This document shows positions 54,193 to 63,074 of a stretch of DNA of 64,000 nucleotides, piece after piece. Made by a program: the position numbers and the translations under genes. The DNA is taken from NCBI RefSeq assembly GCF_900129095.1, contig NZ_FQVA01000001.1:806001-870000 (forward strand), written 5' to 3'. How positions within the stretch are numbered: position 1 is the first letter of the stretch; each line of letters starts with the position of its first letter. The DNA comes from Microbulbifer donghaiensis. Lineage in GTDB: Bacteria > Pseudomonadota > Gammaproteobacteria > Pseudomonadales > Cellvibrionaceae. Below the pieces are notes generated by a model, which did no database searches, was not told the origin of the DNA, and worked only from the letters and a program-made list of their open reading frames with translations.

Positions 54193-55590
54193 TTAATCGT
54201 CGATTTGAATGGTGCGGAAGGTGGGCTGACCGGAGCGGAAGAACCGGATCGGCAACAACTCGTCGGACGGCAGGCCCTTCAGTACCCTATCGTAGTCCTT
54301 CATGTTCGCCACCTCGTCAAAACCGAGCTGCGCAATAATGTCGCCGCTGCGCAATCCCGCCTTGGCACCGGCCTTGCCCGGCGTTACCTGCTTGACCAGC
54401 ACTCCGCTATCCACGTTCCAGCGCTGCTTGAGGGCCTCGGGAATCTCGCTGACTACCAATCCCAGGCGCCCGCCAACGTCCGTAGAAGGCTTGACTGACA
54501 CCTGCTGCTCGCCATCATCCAGCCCGGGCAGTGCACCCACCTTGACCTGAAGGCGCTTGGAATTCCCTTTGCGCATCAGCTCCACGGTCACTTCGCTGCC
54601 CGGACGGGTCTGGCCAACCACGTGCGGCAGGTCGCCGTGCGTCATGATCTTCTGGCCATCGAAGCGGGTGATGATGTCACCGGCCATGATACCGGCCTCG
54701 GCCGCCGGCGCGCCGGCCTCAACCTGTGCCACCAGAGCACCAACCGGCTTGCCCAGACCCATGGCCTCGGCCAGATTGCGGTCGACATCCTGAATGCCAA
54801 CGCCAAGCCAGCCACGATCGACACGCCCCTTGTCCTTTAGCTGCGCCACCACATCGCGGGCCAGGCTGGCGGGAATCGCAAAGGAGAGACCGATGGAGCC
54901 ACCGCTGCGCGTGTAGATCTGCGAGTTGATACCGACCACTTCACCTTCAAGGTTGAACAGCGGGCCACCCGAATTACCGGGGTTGATAGCAACGTCAGTC
55001 TGGATGAACGGCACGTAGTTCTCGCGGCTTTCGTTGGGGATGCTGCGACCCATGGCGCTGACGATACCGGCGCTGGCGGAGTAGTCGAGACCGAAGGGCG
55101 AACCAATGGCGACCACCCATTCACCGACCTTTAACGCCTCCGAGTCACCCCAGCGGATAAACGGCAGATCCTTGACGTCGATCTTGATCAGTGCCAGATC
55201 GGAGCGAAGGTCCGTGCCAATGACTTTGGCCTCGAACTCCCGGCGATCGGTCAGTGTGACCGTGACCTCGTCGGCACCGTCTACCACGTGGTTATTGGTG
55301 ACTATGTAGCCGTCAGCGGAAATGATGAAGCCGGATCCCATGCTCGCCACCGGGCGTTGCTGGCGGCGCCGCGGTTCGAGCAGGTGGCGGAAGATATCCG
55401 GAATGTCCTGCTGGTATTGCGGCGGCACACCGCCTTGCGCCACGTCATTGCGATCCACGGTATTGATTTTTACTACCGCGGGGGAATTTTGCTCGATCAG
55501 GTCGGTGAGTTCCGGCAGCCCGCGGGCGTAGGCCGAACCTGCAATCAGCAGGCTGAGTATCAAGAAATACTGCGTACAGCGTTTAACCAT
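54193..55590 (-). CDS. mucD: Periplasmic serine protease, MucD/DegP-like
   Basis: 465 aa. Signal peptide MVKRCTQYFLILSLLIAGSAYA. Protease domain with the triad His in VTNNHVVDG, Asp in DLRSDLALIKI and Ser in NPGNSGGPLFNLEG, then two PDZ domains (GWLGVGIQDVDRNLAEAMGL ... and GLVVSEIPEALKQRWNVDSG ...). Degrades and refolds misfolded envelope proteins; in Pseudomonas MucD restrains the AlgU stress response. A sigma-E-like promoter lies about 114 bases upstream. Followed by a long hairpin and then lepA. Confidence 0.95.
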   Translation of the reverse strand: MVKRCTQYFLILSLLIAGSAYARGLPELTDLIEQNSPAVVKINTVDRNDVAQGGVPPQYQQDIPDIFRHLLEPRRRQQRPVASMGSGFIISADGYIVTNNHVVDGADEVTVTLTDRREFEAKVIGTDLRSDLALIKIDVKDLPFIRWGDSEALKVGEWVVAIGSPFGLDYSASAGIVSAMGRSIPNESRENYVPFIQTDVAINPGNSGGPLFNLEGEVVGINSQIYTRSGGSIGLSFAIPASLARDVVAQLKDKGRVDRGWLGVGIQDVDRNLAEAMGLGKPVGALVAQVEAGAPAAEAGIMAGDIITRFDGQKIMTHGDLPHVVGQTRPGSEVTVELMRKGNSKRLQVKVGALPGLDDGEQQVSVKPSTDVGGRLGLVVSEIPEALKQRWNVDSGVLVKQVTPGKAGAKAGLRSGDIIAQLGFDEVANMKDYDRVLKGLPSDELLPIRFFRSGQPTFRTIQIDD

Positions 55591-55703
55591 CGGTTTGTTA
55601 CCCTTAATGATCCCTTCTAATATGAAATCAGTTGGTCATTGAATCCCCAAATTGGGTCACTCGCGATAAATGCGGGCAGTTCGGGGGACATTCAAGCTAC
55701 TAC

Positions 55704-55730
55704 TTAGTGGCAATCTGGCCACGAAAGTTC
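55704..55730 (-). promoter_or_regulatory. Candidate sigma-E (AlgU) promoter of mucD
   Basis: On the minus strand GAACTT (55730-55725), 16 bases, then ACTAA (55708-55704), against the sigma-E/AlgU consensus GAACTT-N16/17-TCtAA or TCtGA. It lies about 114 bases before the mucD start. The -10 box has one mismatch to TCTAA. Confidence 0.5.
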
Positions 55731-55764
55731 TCCCATATTATGTAAAACAGTGTAAAGGACCCCT

Positions 55765-56469
55765 ATGTCCACACTGCGCCCGCGCGTAGAGCGCGGTCAC
55801 TTCTGCCACCCACGGTTACAGTACGGCCAATCCGAACTGGGCGCACCACTGTTTTACTTTCCCGCCCAGAGCGGCACCAATCCGGGCATTGTCATGGCGG
55901 GCACCCACGGCGACGAGGTCGCAGCAGTAGTGGCACTGTCCTGCGCACTGCGTGCACTGCCCCCGGAGCGGCTGCGCCACCATGTGATACTCGCGGTCAA
56001 TCCCGACGGCTGCCAGCTGGGAATCAGGGCCAACGCCCGCGGCGTGGATCTGAACCGCAATTTTGCCACCGCGAACTGGGACGGCAGTGGCAGCGTCTAC
56101 CGCTGGAACAGCGCCGCGGAAGAGCGCGATGTGCGCCTGAGCACCGGCAGTGAGGGCGGCTCGGAAGCGGAAACTCACGCACTCTGCCAGCTGATCGGCG
56201 AACTGCAGCCGGCCTGGGCAGTGTCGATTCACGAACCCCTCGCCTGCGTCGAAGACCCGGACAACAGCCCGCTGGGGCAGTGGCTAGGTAAAGGGCTGAA
56301 TTTGCCGCTGGTAACCGATGTCGGCTACCTGACGCCGGGGTCCTTCGGTACTTGGTGTGCCGAGCGCAAGCTGCCGTGCATCACTGTGGAGTTTCCACCG
56401 GTCTCGGCCGACCACGCCAGTGAGGACTATCTGCAGGCGCTGATCGAGCTGCTCACCTACGACCAGTAG
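55765..56469 (+). CDS. mpaA: Murein tripeptide amidase MpaA-like M14 peptidase
   Basis: 234 aa. M14 zinc carboxypeptidase fold: zinc ligands in AGTHGDEV (His-Glu) and SIHEPLA (His), VNPDGCQLGIRANARGVDLNRNF in the middle, and catalytic Glu in CITVEFPPV. MpaA splits L-Ala-D-Glu from meso-diaminopimelate in murein tripeptide during cell-wall recycling, in the cytoplasm (no signal peptide here). An AAAGGA lies just before the ATG. Convergent with the dipeptide epimerase gene, which acts on its product; their ends overlap by 13 bases. Confidence 0.87.
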   Translation: MSTLRPRVERGHFCHPRLQYGQSELGAPLFYFPAQSGTNPGIVMAGTHGDEVAAVVALSCALRALPPERLRHHVILAVNPDGCQLGIRANARGVDLNRNFATANWDGSGSVYRWNSAAEERDVRLSTGSEGGSEAETHALCQLIGELQPAWAVSIHEPLACVEDPDNSPLGQWLGKGLNLPLVTDVGYLTPGSFGTWCAERKLPCITVEFPPVSADHASEDYLQALIELLTYDQ

Positions 56470-57404
56470 ACCCGCCCGTCTGCAAAGCGCAGTGGCGGCT
56501 CCACATCTTTCGCCAGCCAGGTGGGGCCGTCGAGATCCAGGAATCTGACTTTTTCTCCCAGTGGCCAGGCCGCACGGATTGCCCGGGAGGTACACAGCAT
56601 GCAGCCGAGCATCAGCTCGAACCCCTGCGCCTTGGCCTCGTCGGCCAGCGCCAGCGCTTCCGTGATTCCACCAGTCTTGTCCAGCTTGATATTCAACATC
56701 TCGTAGCGATTGCGCAGGCGCGGCAGATCCTCGCGGGTGTGACAGCTTTCGTCGGCGCAGATAGGCAGCGGGTGGGCGAATGTTTCCAGGAAGGCGTCAT
56801 CGCTCGCCGGTAATGGCTGCTCCAGCATCGCCACGCCCTGCGCGCTCAATTGGCGGCAGCGCTCCTGCAGCGTCTCGGCAGGCCATGCCTCGTTGGCATC
56901 GATCACCAGCTGGGCAGCGGGTGCGGCAGAGCGAACGGCCGCGACCCGCTCCAGCACCTGGCGATCGTCGAGCTTTAGCTTGAGCACTGTTACGCCCCCC
57001 GCTACCGCCTGGCGGGCGGCGTCGGCCATCGCCTCCGGCGTATCGATTACCAGCGTCTGTACCGTCGGCAGGGATTGCGGTCCGGCGAATTTCACACCGG
57101 CGCGTCTCGCCTCCCAATCGGCCAGGGCGCAATCCAGCGCATTGCGGGCCGCTCCCGCGAACAGGCGGGATTGCAGCTGTTCCCGGGTGAGCCCTTGGGC
57201 CACCTCACATAGCAGCGGCTGCAGTTGCTGCAGCACGGACTCCACGCTCTCGCCGTAGCGCGGATAGGGAGTGCATTCACCGACGCCCGTCACCCCGTCG
57301 GCGGTGACTTCCACTACTACTACCTGCGCCTCGGTGCGCGCGCCACGGGAAATGACGAAGGCGGTGCGCAGGGGCCAGCTTTCGGCATAGCAGCGCGCCT
57401 GCAT
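56457..57404 (-). CDS. ycjG: L-Ala-D/L-Glu epimerase (YcjG, enolase superfamily)
   Basis: 315 aa. Converts L-Ala-D-Glu from murein to L-Ala-L-Glu so that peptidases can use it. Enolase-superfamily N-terminal capping domain (AESWPLRTAFVISRGARTEAQ ... GVTGVGECTPYPRYGES) and barrel with the base pair Lys in LKLKLDD, metal ligands in VIDANEAW, LEQPLP and ICADESCHT, and Lys in MLNIKLDKTGGI. AGGAG precedes ATG 57404. In E. coli ycjG and mpaA are neighbours too, though divergent. Confidence 0.9.
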   Translation of the reverse strand: MQARCYAESWPLRTAFVISRGARTEAQVVVVEVTADGVTGVGECTPYPRYGESVESVLQQLQPLLCEVAQGLTREQLQSRLFAGAARNALDCALADWEARRAGVKFAGPQSLPTVQTLVIDTPEAMADAARQAVAGGVTVLKLKLDDRQVLERVAAVRSAAPAAQLVIDANEAWPAETLQERCRQLSAQGVAMLEQPLPASDDAFLETFAHPLPICADESCHTREDLPRLRNRYEMLNIKLDKTGGITEALALADEAKAQGFELMLGCMLCTSRAIRAAWPLGEKVRFLDLDGPTWLAKDVEPPLRFADGRVYWS

Positions 57405-57442
57405 TGAAGCTCTCCTACAGGTTTCGGAGATATCAGTTTAGG

Positions 57443-57892
57443 TTAGCGTGGGATACTGGGCTCAATGCGCAGCAACAAGGGGGTGTAGGAGGGATTGGCG
57501 ACGTGGCGGCGACTGAACCAGCGCACAAACAATGCGCCCGCAATCAGGCCAGCCAGGGCACCGACTATGGCCCCGGTTTCACCTGCCAGCCGGTCGCCGG
57601 CCAGCGCTGCCAGCACGAGGGAAACCAGTGGCAGCAGATAGACCAGCAGCGCGCTGCTGGCGAGGGCGTTCTCGGCAATGCCGATGACCGCGGTATCATT
57701 GAGGGAAATATTGTCGGGATCCCAGCTATTCAGGGCGACGCGTATCCGCGTAGCGCCGGACAGGTAGTCACCCAATAGGCCGGTGCCACAGCCGGATTTG
57801 GCAGAGCAGCCGTGACAGCCGCTGCGCTGAATTGTCTCGACCCAGATAGCACCCTGCTCTATCGCCACTACCCGGCCGCGCTCTTCCACCAC
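57443..57892 (-). CDS. rseC: RseC/MucC family protein
   Basis: 149 aa. N-terminal cysteine-rich SGCHGCSAKSGCGTGLLG (four Cys, about residues 24-35), then two transmembrane helices (LASSALLVYLLPLVSLVLAALAG and AIVGALAGLIAGALFVRWF). RseC acts with the sigma-E system and with SoxR reduction; in Pseudomonas it is mucC of the algU cluster. The start is one of two adjacent GTG codons (57892 or 57889). Fifteen bases after rseB. Confidence 0.9.
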   Translation of the reverse strand: MVEERGRVVAIEQGAIWVETIQRSGCHGCSAKSGCGTGLLGDYLSGATRIRVALNSWDPDNISLNDTAVIGIAENALASSALLVYLLPLVSLVLAALAGDRLAGETGAIVGALAGLIAGALFVRWFSRRHVANPSYTPLLLRIEPSIPR

Positions 57893-57906
57893 GGCGATAA
57901 CCTCGC

Positions 57907-58953
57907 TCAGCCGTCCACGGTCACGGCGCTGGCGACGCGCTGCGCAGTGGCATCGGGAATCTCACCAACCACCGTCACGGTGTAGTTGACCCCATCCACT
58001 TCGAGGCGATCCATATAGGCGACGGTTGCGCCGCGAATTGCGCGGCCCCGGTAGTCCAGTTCGGGACCGAGCCGCTGCACGAATACGGTAAACACACTGA
58101 GACCATCGCTGAACACCAGCATGTCGCCGTCGGAAAGCGGCTTGGCCGACACCGGCTTGAAGCCGTCCGGCAGCCAGCTGACCTGCCAGCGACTCTGTGA
58201 GGTGTTGCAGGGGTTATTGTTGTCGATGCGGCGTGCATCTGCGGACTGCGGCTGCAGCTCACTGTCCTGCACCGGGGACAAGTCCAGTTGCACGAACTGA
58301 TAGCGCTCGAGAACCCGCCCCTGTGCGCCCACCAGCATCGTCTTCAACGGCAAGCCGGTCTCCCGGTCCAGGTTTACTACCAAACCGAGGCGATGATTGT
58401 CCCGCGGGCGCGCTTCGATCACGACGGTGTCGCGATCGGCGATCCGCTCCTCGCCGCGCAAAATAAACAGGTAGGCGCGCTGCACATCCTGCTGTCCGGC
58501 GCGGCTCCACAGCCCCACGCGGGCCATGGGGCCGGAAGTGCGCTCGCAATTCTTGCTGTTGCCGTGACTGATCAGTTCACGGGGGGCACCGCTCAGGTAG
58601 CGCACGCGCTCCACCTGTTCACCCTCACGCACCGCGTGCACAACCTGCAGCGTTTCCAGCATGCCGGCGTGTTCGAAGGTAACCAGGCCGCGGTAATCGA
58701 GCTCACTCACCGCCTGGGCCAACTTGCCCAGCCACTGCTCTACTTCAGCGGTGGCGTTTGGAAGAATCTGGTCCTGGGGGGCAACGCCCTGGGGAATAGC
58801 CGCCTCGGGAGTCACGTTCTCGGGAGCGACAACCTCACTGCTGCCGCTCTGTGCGTAGACGGCCGGCGCCAGCAGAAACAAAGCCAACAGAAGACTGTTG
58901 GCTTTGCGAATCCCGCGGCGCTCCTGGCCTCGACGGTTACCGACCTGCTGCAC
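57907..58953 (-). CDS. rseB: Sigma-E regulator RseB/MucB
   Basis: 348 aa from GTG 58953, two bases after the rseA stop; GTG 58974 is the alternative inside rseA. Signal peptide around KANSLLLALFLLAPAVYAQ. MucB/RseB domain in two parts: LGKLAQAVSELDYRGLVTFEHAGMLETLQVVH (lipid-sensing N-domain) and the C-terminal GFKPVSAKPLSDGDMLVFSDGLSVFTVFVQRLG. It binds RseA in the periplasm and blocks its proteolysis. An unusual Val/Pro/Glu-rich spacer (residues ~45-75) precedes the first domain. Confidence 0.9.
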   Translation of the reverse strand: MQQVGNRRGQERRGIRKANSLLLALFLLAPAVYAQSGSSEVVAPENVTPEAAIPQGVAPQDQILPNATAEVEQWLGKLAQAVSELDYRGLVTFEHAGMLETLQVVHAVREGEQVERVRYLSGAPRELISHGNSKNCERTSGPMARVGLWSRAGQQDVQRAYLFILRGEERIADRDTVVIEARPRDNHRLGLVVNLDRETGLPLKTMLVGAQGRVLERYQFVQLDLSPVQDSELQPQSADARRIDNNNPCNTSQSRWQVSWLPDGFKPVSAKPLSDGDMLVFSDGLSVFTVFVQRLGPELDYRGRAIRGATVAYMDRLEVDGVNYTVTVVGEIPDATAQRVASAVTVDG

Positions 58954-58954
58954 G

Positions 58955-59662
58955 CTACATTCCAACCTGTTCACCGTAAGTGGCGCGGGCGAAAGGCACC
59001 ATGCCCTGGCTGCCGACATGGGCGGCCTGCTCAGAATGCTGGATCATCACCCGGTTGAGGTGGCGCATCAGTTCAGGCGTAGGCATCTGCTGTATAACCG
59101 CCTGACCGGACATTCCGGGCTGGGAATTGGGCACCAGGCGGGTGGAAGCGGTGCTTACCGAACGCGTTGAAGGTGCGGGAACATAGAAACCGGTAGGTTG
59201 CGGCGAAGACTGCACCACCTGCTGCACTGGGCGCTCGACCTCGGCCACCATCTCGCCACTGGCCTGGACACCCCGATCCACGCTGGACAGCTGCAACTGC
59301 TGCACGCCGAAAATCGCGGCGAAGGCCACAGTAGCCGCCACAGCACCTCTGGACAGGGGTCGCCACCAGCGGCTGTTGGCCGCGCCATCTGCCGCCTCTG
59401 CGCCACCGCCACCGGACTGATTCAGGGGTTCTTCCCGCTCGATAGCCGCGGAAATACGCGCTGCCAGGCCGCTGTCCACCGGGGCCACCTGTTCACGGCG
59501 CATTGCGCTCGCCGCCAGCTGGTAGCGCGACCAGCGCGCACTGACTTCTTCCGAGGCCGCGCCGGCTTTCAGCAAACGCTGCAGTTCCAGCTCGCTGGCC
59601 TCGCCGTCCATCAACGCAGACAGCGATTCATTCAGACGATCCTGATGATTCCCGTGTGACAT
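58955..59662 (-). CDS. rseA: Anti-sigma-E factor RseA/MucA
   Basis: 235 aa from ATG 59662, with AGAGAGGG about ten bases ahead. Cytoplasmic sigma-binding N-terminus MSHGNHQDRLNESLSALMDGE and LQRLLKAGAASEEVSARWSRYQLA, one transmembrane helix (GAVAATVAFAAIFGVQQLQL, about residues 105-124) and a periplasmic tail with SQGMVPFARATYGEQVGM, the conserved RseB-contact end. Tail and loop are longer than in E. coli. Starts 120 bases downstream of rpoE. Confidence 0.92.
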   Translation of the reverse strand: MSHGNHQDRLNESLSALMDGEASELELQRLLKAGAASEEVSARWSRYQLAASAMRREQVAPVDSGLAARISAAIEREEPLNQSGGGGAEAADGAANSRWWRPLSRGAVAATVAFAAIFGVQQLQLSSVDRGVQASGEMVAEVERPVQQVVQSSPQPTGFYVPAPSTRSVSTASTRLVPNSQPGMSGQAVIQQMPTPELMRHLNRVMIQHSEQAAHVGSQGMVPFARATYGEQVGM

Positions 59663-59781
59663 ACGGGTCAACCCTCTCTGTGCAATCATTTTTTGGTGCC
59701 CGCGGGCACCGCTTGTGGTTATTTCTTATGACCCGGGATCCGGCGGATTGTTTCACCACCGGCAAAAAAATTTCCCGGATC

Positions 59782-60396
59782 TCAGCCGCGGTCGCCGAGC
59801 GTCTCCGGCTCCCCCGCCATCACCGCCTGCACCGTGCGGTCAATGGCCTCACGGGCGCGGAAGATACGCGAACGCACGGTACCCACCGGACAGCCCATGA
59901 CCTCGGCGATCTCTTCGTAGCTGAGCCCTTCCAACTCGCGCAGGGTCACCGCTGAACGCAGGTCCTCCGGCAGCGCGCGAATGGCTTCGTGAACAGCCGT
60001 CTCCAGCTGGTCGCGAAAAAGCTGGTTTTCCGGGGTCTCGTTATCCCGCAGCAGGTCGGCGCCGGAATAGAATTCGGCGTCGTCCAGATCCACGTCCGAG
60101 GACGGCGGGCGGCGGCTGCGGGAAACCAGGTGGTTCTTGGCGGTATTGATGGCGATGCGGTACATCCACGTATAGAAAGCACTTTCGCCGCGGAAGTTGG
60201 CCAGCGCTCGATAGGCCTTGATAAAGGCCTCCTGGGTCACGTCCTGCACCTCACTGTGGTCCTTGATAAAGCGACTGACCACCGCGACTATCTTGTGCTG
60301 GTACTTCAACACCAGCAGGTCAAAGGCGCGCTTGTCGCCTTTCTGCACCCGCTCAACCAGCTGGCGGTCACTTGGTGACGCCTGTTGCGCTGTCAT
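59782..60396 (-). CDS. rpoE: Sigma factor RpoE/AlgU
   Basis: 204 aa extracytoplasmic-function sigma factor. Region 2 in LVLKYQHKIVAVVSRFIKDHSEVQDVTQEAFIKAYRALANFRGESAFYTWMYRIAINTAKN; region 4 in ALPEDLRSAVTLRELEGLSYEEIAEVMGCPVGTVRSRIFRARE, the typical GTVRSR helix. Slightly longer at the C-terminus (PETLGDRG). Drives its own operon and the envelope-stress genes; a sigma-E-like sequence lies about 100 bases upstream. Confidence 0.96.
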   Translation of the reverse strand: MTAQQASPSDRQLVERVQKGDKRAFDLLVLKYQHKIVAVVSRFIKDHSEVQDVTQEAFIKAYRALANFRGESAFYTWMYRIAINTAKNHLVSRSRRPPSSDVDLDDAEFYSGADLLRDNETPENQLFRDQLETAVHEAIRALPEDLRSAVTLRELEGLSYEEIAEVMGCPVGTVRSRIFRAREAIDRTVQAVMAGEPETLGDRG

Positions 60397-60492
60397 CCCC
60401 TACTCCCCTTACTCCCAAAACCAGCAGTCGCGCCGCGGGCGCCACTCCTGTCATCGGAGCGGCTGTCGGCGCTGGCGGTTATTCTGTTGTGT

Positions 60493-60521
60493 TCAAGACA
60501 CTGGCAATAGGACATAAGTTC
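60493..60521 (-). promoter_or_regulatory. Candidate autoregulatory sigma-E promoter of rpoE
   Basis: On the minus strand GAACTT (60521-60516), 17 bases, then TCTTGA (60498-60493), close to the GAACTT-N16/17-TCTGA consensus. It lies about 97 bases before the rpoE start, in the short gap shared with nadB. Confidence 0.5.
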
Positions 60522-60530
60522 CGGGCTAAA

Positions 60531-60558
60531 TCGACGTAATTCAAGGAGGCGTTATACT
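60531..60558 (+). promoter_or_regulatory. Candidate sigma-70 promoter of nadB
   Basis: TCGACG (60531-60536), 16 bases, TATACT (60553-60558). The -10 box is good, the -35 box matches TTGACA only partly. It would give a leader of about 12-15 bases before the ATG at 60577. Confidence 0.4.
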
Positions 60559-60576
60559 ACGCACCCCTACACATAA

Positions 60577-62208
60577 ATGAAATGTATGACTGCACAGGCC
60601 CCCTCAAACTCTAGACAGTACGACGTACTGGTGATCGGCAGCGGCGCCGCGGGCCTCACGCTGGCCCTGCACCTGGCGGCGCGCTATCGCGTGGCCCTGC
60701 TGTCGAAACAGCGACTGCAGGATGGCTCTACCTGGTTTGCCCAGGGCGGTATTGCCGCGGTACTCGATGAGATGGACTCGGCGGAGTCCCATATTGCTGA
60801 CACATTAGACGCGGGCGCCGGCCTCTGCCACCCGGACGCAGTGCGCTTTACCGTGGAAAACAGCACCGCCGCCATCCAGTGGCTGATCGATCAGGGCGTG
60901 GACTTCACCCGCGAGCGGGGCGGGTACCACCTGACCAAGGAGGGCGGACACAGTCACCGCCGTATCATTCACAGTGCCGATGCCACCGGCCGTGCCGTGC
61001 ACAGCACCCTGATCGACAAAGTGCGCGCGGCAGACAATATCGACTGCTTCGAACACCACGTCGCCCTCGACCTGATTCGCCAGCCCGATCCCAGCAAGGG
61101 GCGTTTCCGCTGCGCCGGGGCCTACATCTACAACAAGAAGACCGAGGAAGTGGAACTCTTCCAGGCCAAGGCCGCGGTGCTCGCCACCGGCGGCGCCAGC
61201 AAGGCCTACCTGTACACCAGCAACCCGGACGGGGCCAGCGGTGACGGTATCGCCATGGCGTGGCGCGCCGGCTGCCGGGTGGCCAACATGGAATTCAACC
61301 AATTCCACCCGACCTGTCTCTACCATCCCAAGGCCAAGGCCTCACTGGTTACCGAGGCACTGCGCGGCGAAGGCGCGCACCTGAAACTGCCGGATGGCAG
61401 TCGCTTTATGCACCGCTTCGACAAACGCGGCGAGCTGGCGCCGCGTGATATTGTCGCGCGCGCCATCGACCACGAGATGAAACGTCTCGGTGCCGATTGC
61501 CTGTACCTGGATATCTCCCACAAGGACCCGCAGTTCGTCCGCGAGCACTTCCCCACCGTCTACAGCAACTGCCTGCAATACGGTATCGATATCACCAGGG
61601 AACCCATTCCCGTGGTCCCCGCAGCGCACTATACCTGTGGCGGGGTAATGGTGGACCAGTTCGGCCGCACCGACCTGGACCAGCTGTATGCCATCGGCGA
61701 GACGACCTTCACCGGCCTGCACGGCGCCAATCGCCTGGCCAGCAATTCACTGCTGGAGTGCCTGGTCTTTGCCCGCTCTGCCGCGCTGCATCTCGACGAA
61801 ACTCTCGACGGGGTGCAGCCGCCGCGCGCGGTACCCGCGTGGGATGCCTCCCGGGTCACCGACTCCGACGAGGATGTCGTGATCTCGCACAACTGGGACG
61901 AACTGCGCCGGTTTATGTGGGACTATGTAGGAATCGTGCGGACCCGCAAGCGCCTGCTGCGGGCCGAGCACCGCGTCCGGCTGCTGCAGCAGGAAATCCG
62001 CGAGTTCTATGCCAATTACAAGATCACCAGCGACCTGATCGAGCTGCGCAACCTGGCGCTGGTATCGCAACTGATCATCCGCTCGGCACTGGACCGAAGG
62101 GAGAGCCGCGGCCTGCACTACTCGCTCGATTACCCCGATCTGCGGGAACTGGCCATGGACACCATACTGGTGCCGGAAAACTTTGCCGACCAGCGGCAGT
62201 TCGTCTGA
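60577..62208 (+). CDS. nadB: L-aspartate oxidase
   Basis: 543 aa FAD enzyme; oxidises L-aspartate to iminoaspartate for NAD synthesis. FAD-binding N-terminus [40 protein letters not shown], the succinate-dehydrogenase-like [43 protein letters not shown] and [29 protein letters not shown]. An alternative ATG is 60586. Divergent from rpoE as in Pseudomonas. Confidence 0.95.
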   Translation: MKCMTAQAPSNSRQYDVLVIGSGAAGLTLALHLAARYRVALLSKQRLQDGSTWFAQGGIAAVLDEMDSAESHIADTLDAGAGLCHPDAVRFTVENSTAAIQWLIDQGVDFTRERGGYHLTKEGGHSHRRIIHSADATGRAVHSTLIDKVRAADNIDCFEHHVALDLIRQPDPSKGRFRCAGAYIYNKKTEEVELFQAKAAVLATGGASKAYLYTSNPDGASGDGIAMAWRAGCRVANMEFNQFHPTCLYHPKAKASLVTEALRGEGAHLKLPDGSRFMHRFDKRGELAPRDIVARAIDHEMKRLGADCLYLDISHKDPQFVREHFPTVYSNCLQYGIDITREPIPVVPAAHYTCGGVMVDQFGRTDLDQLYAIGETTFTGLHGANRLASNSLLECLVFARSAALHLDETLDGVQPPRAVPAWDASRVTDSDEDVVISHNWDELRRFMWDYVGIVRTRKRLLRAEHRVRLLQQEIREFYANYKITSDLIELRNLALVSQLIIRSALDRRESRGLHYSLDYPDLRELAMDTILVPENFADQRQFV

Positions 62209-62241
62209 TCCACAAGGCGCAGGTGATGCGCTCGCCCGCTG

Positions 62242-62694
62242 CTAACGCGAATAGCGCAACGCCACCTGCAGGCGGCGCCAGTCATCCCGACCCATTGAAT
62301 CCCACGCCAGCACCAGGCGCAGTCGACGCCCGTGCAGATCGCAACCGTTGATCACGATCAGCCGCTGCCACAGAACCAGCTCGCCGCGGAATGCAAACTC
62401 CCGCGGTTCGCCGCCCGCTGGCTGCCAGAACCAGCGGCGCTCGCGGCTACTGAGGCGGCCCCGGATACGCCGCAGGCGCCGCCATTCGAAGCCCGCATAG
62501 AGCCATACCAACAGCGCGGCCGGCACCAACAGGTACAATGGCAGATGGCACCACCAGAGCAACGACAGCGCCTGCAAAACGACCAGAAAAAGAGGGGTGA
62601 AAAGGAAGCGGGACGGCGCCACGGCACAGTTCAGCCGGGCGCTGCGTGCGAAATACTGCGGGTAGGTGCTATTCCTGGAGGCCGGTATTGTCAC
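62242..62694 (-). CDS. ygfX: YgfX-like inner-membrane protein
   Basis: 150 aa with two transmembrane helices (FLFTPLFLVVLQALSLLWWC and LYLLVPAALLVWLYAGF) and an Arg/Trp-rich soluble part with VLWQRLIVINGCDLHGRRLRLVLAWDSMGRDDWRRLQVALR, typical of YgfX (DUF1434). E. coli ygfX (cptA) is linked to sdhE and was proposed as a cytoskeleton-inhibiting toxin; that role is disputed and not implied here. Its start overlaps the end of sdhE by 26 bases. Confidence 0.82.
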   Translation of the reverse strand: MTIPASRNSTYPQYFARSARLNCAVAPSRFLFTPLFLVVLQALSLLWWCHLPLYLLVPAALLVWLYAGFEWRRLRRIRGRLSSRERRWFWQPAGGEPREFAFRGELVLWQRLIVINGCDLHGRRLRLVLAWDSMGRDDWRRLQVALRYSR

Positions 62695-62914
62695 GAATGA
62701 TCTGCACTATACGCAGCAAATCAGGATCGGCGGGATCCTCACGGCGCAGGAACCAGGCAAACAGATCCTGATCCTGCTCATCCAGCAGCTTGATATAGCG
62801 TTGCTTGTCCGTCTCATCCAGAGTTTCATAGACGTTGTCGAGAAACGGCAGCAGCACCAGGTCCAGCTCCAGCATACCGCGGCGGCTGGCCCAAAACAGA
62901 CGATTGCGATCCAT
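62669..62914 (-). CDS. sdhE: FAD assembly factor SdhE
   Basis: 81 aa from ATG 62914. Covalently flavinylates succinate dehydrogenase and fumarate reductase. The whole family core is present: NRLFWASRRGMLELDLVLLPFL (RGxxE motif), YETLDETDKQRYIKLLDEQDQDLFAWFLRREDP. The frame extends 42 codons upstream but that part is not homologous. Upstream of and overlapping ygfX, as in E. coli. Confidence 0.94.
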   Translation of the reverse strand: MDRNRLFWASRRGMLELDLVLLPFLDNVYETLDETDKQRYIKLLDEQDQDLFAWFLRREDPADPDLLRIVQIIRDNTGLQE

Positions 62915-63074
62915 ACTTCTTACCCACTTGCCCAACACCGGCGGCTGGCCGGCGGCGGCACTGATGATGCCGCACTTGCTAAAGAGCGCGCAGTATACCC
63001 GCTGACCCGGCAAACTTGAAAAGGCCGCCGTCATCCCCAAATAATCCCCCCAAACAACCCGAGGTGGCAGGACT

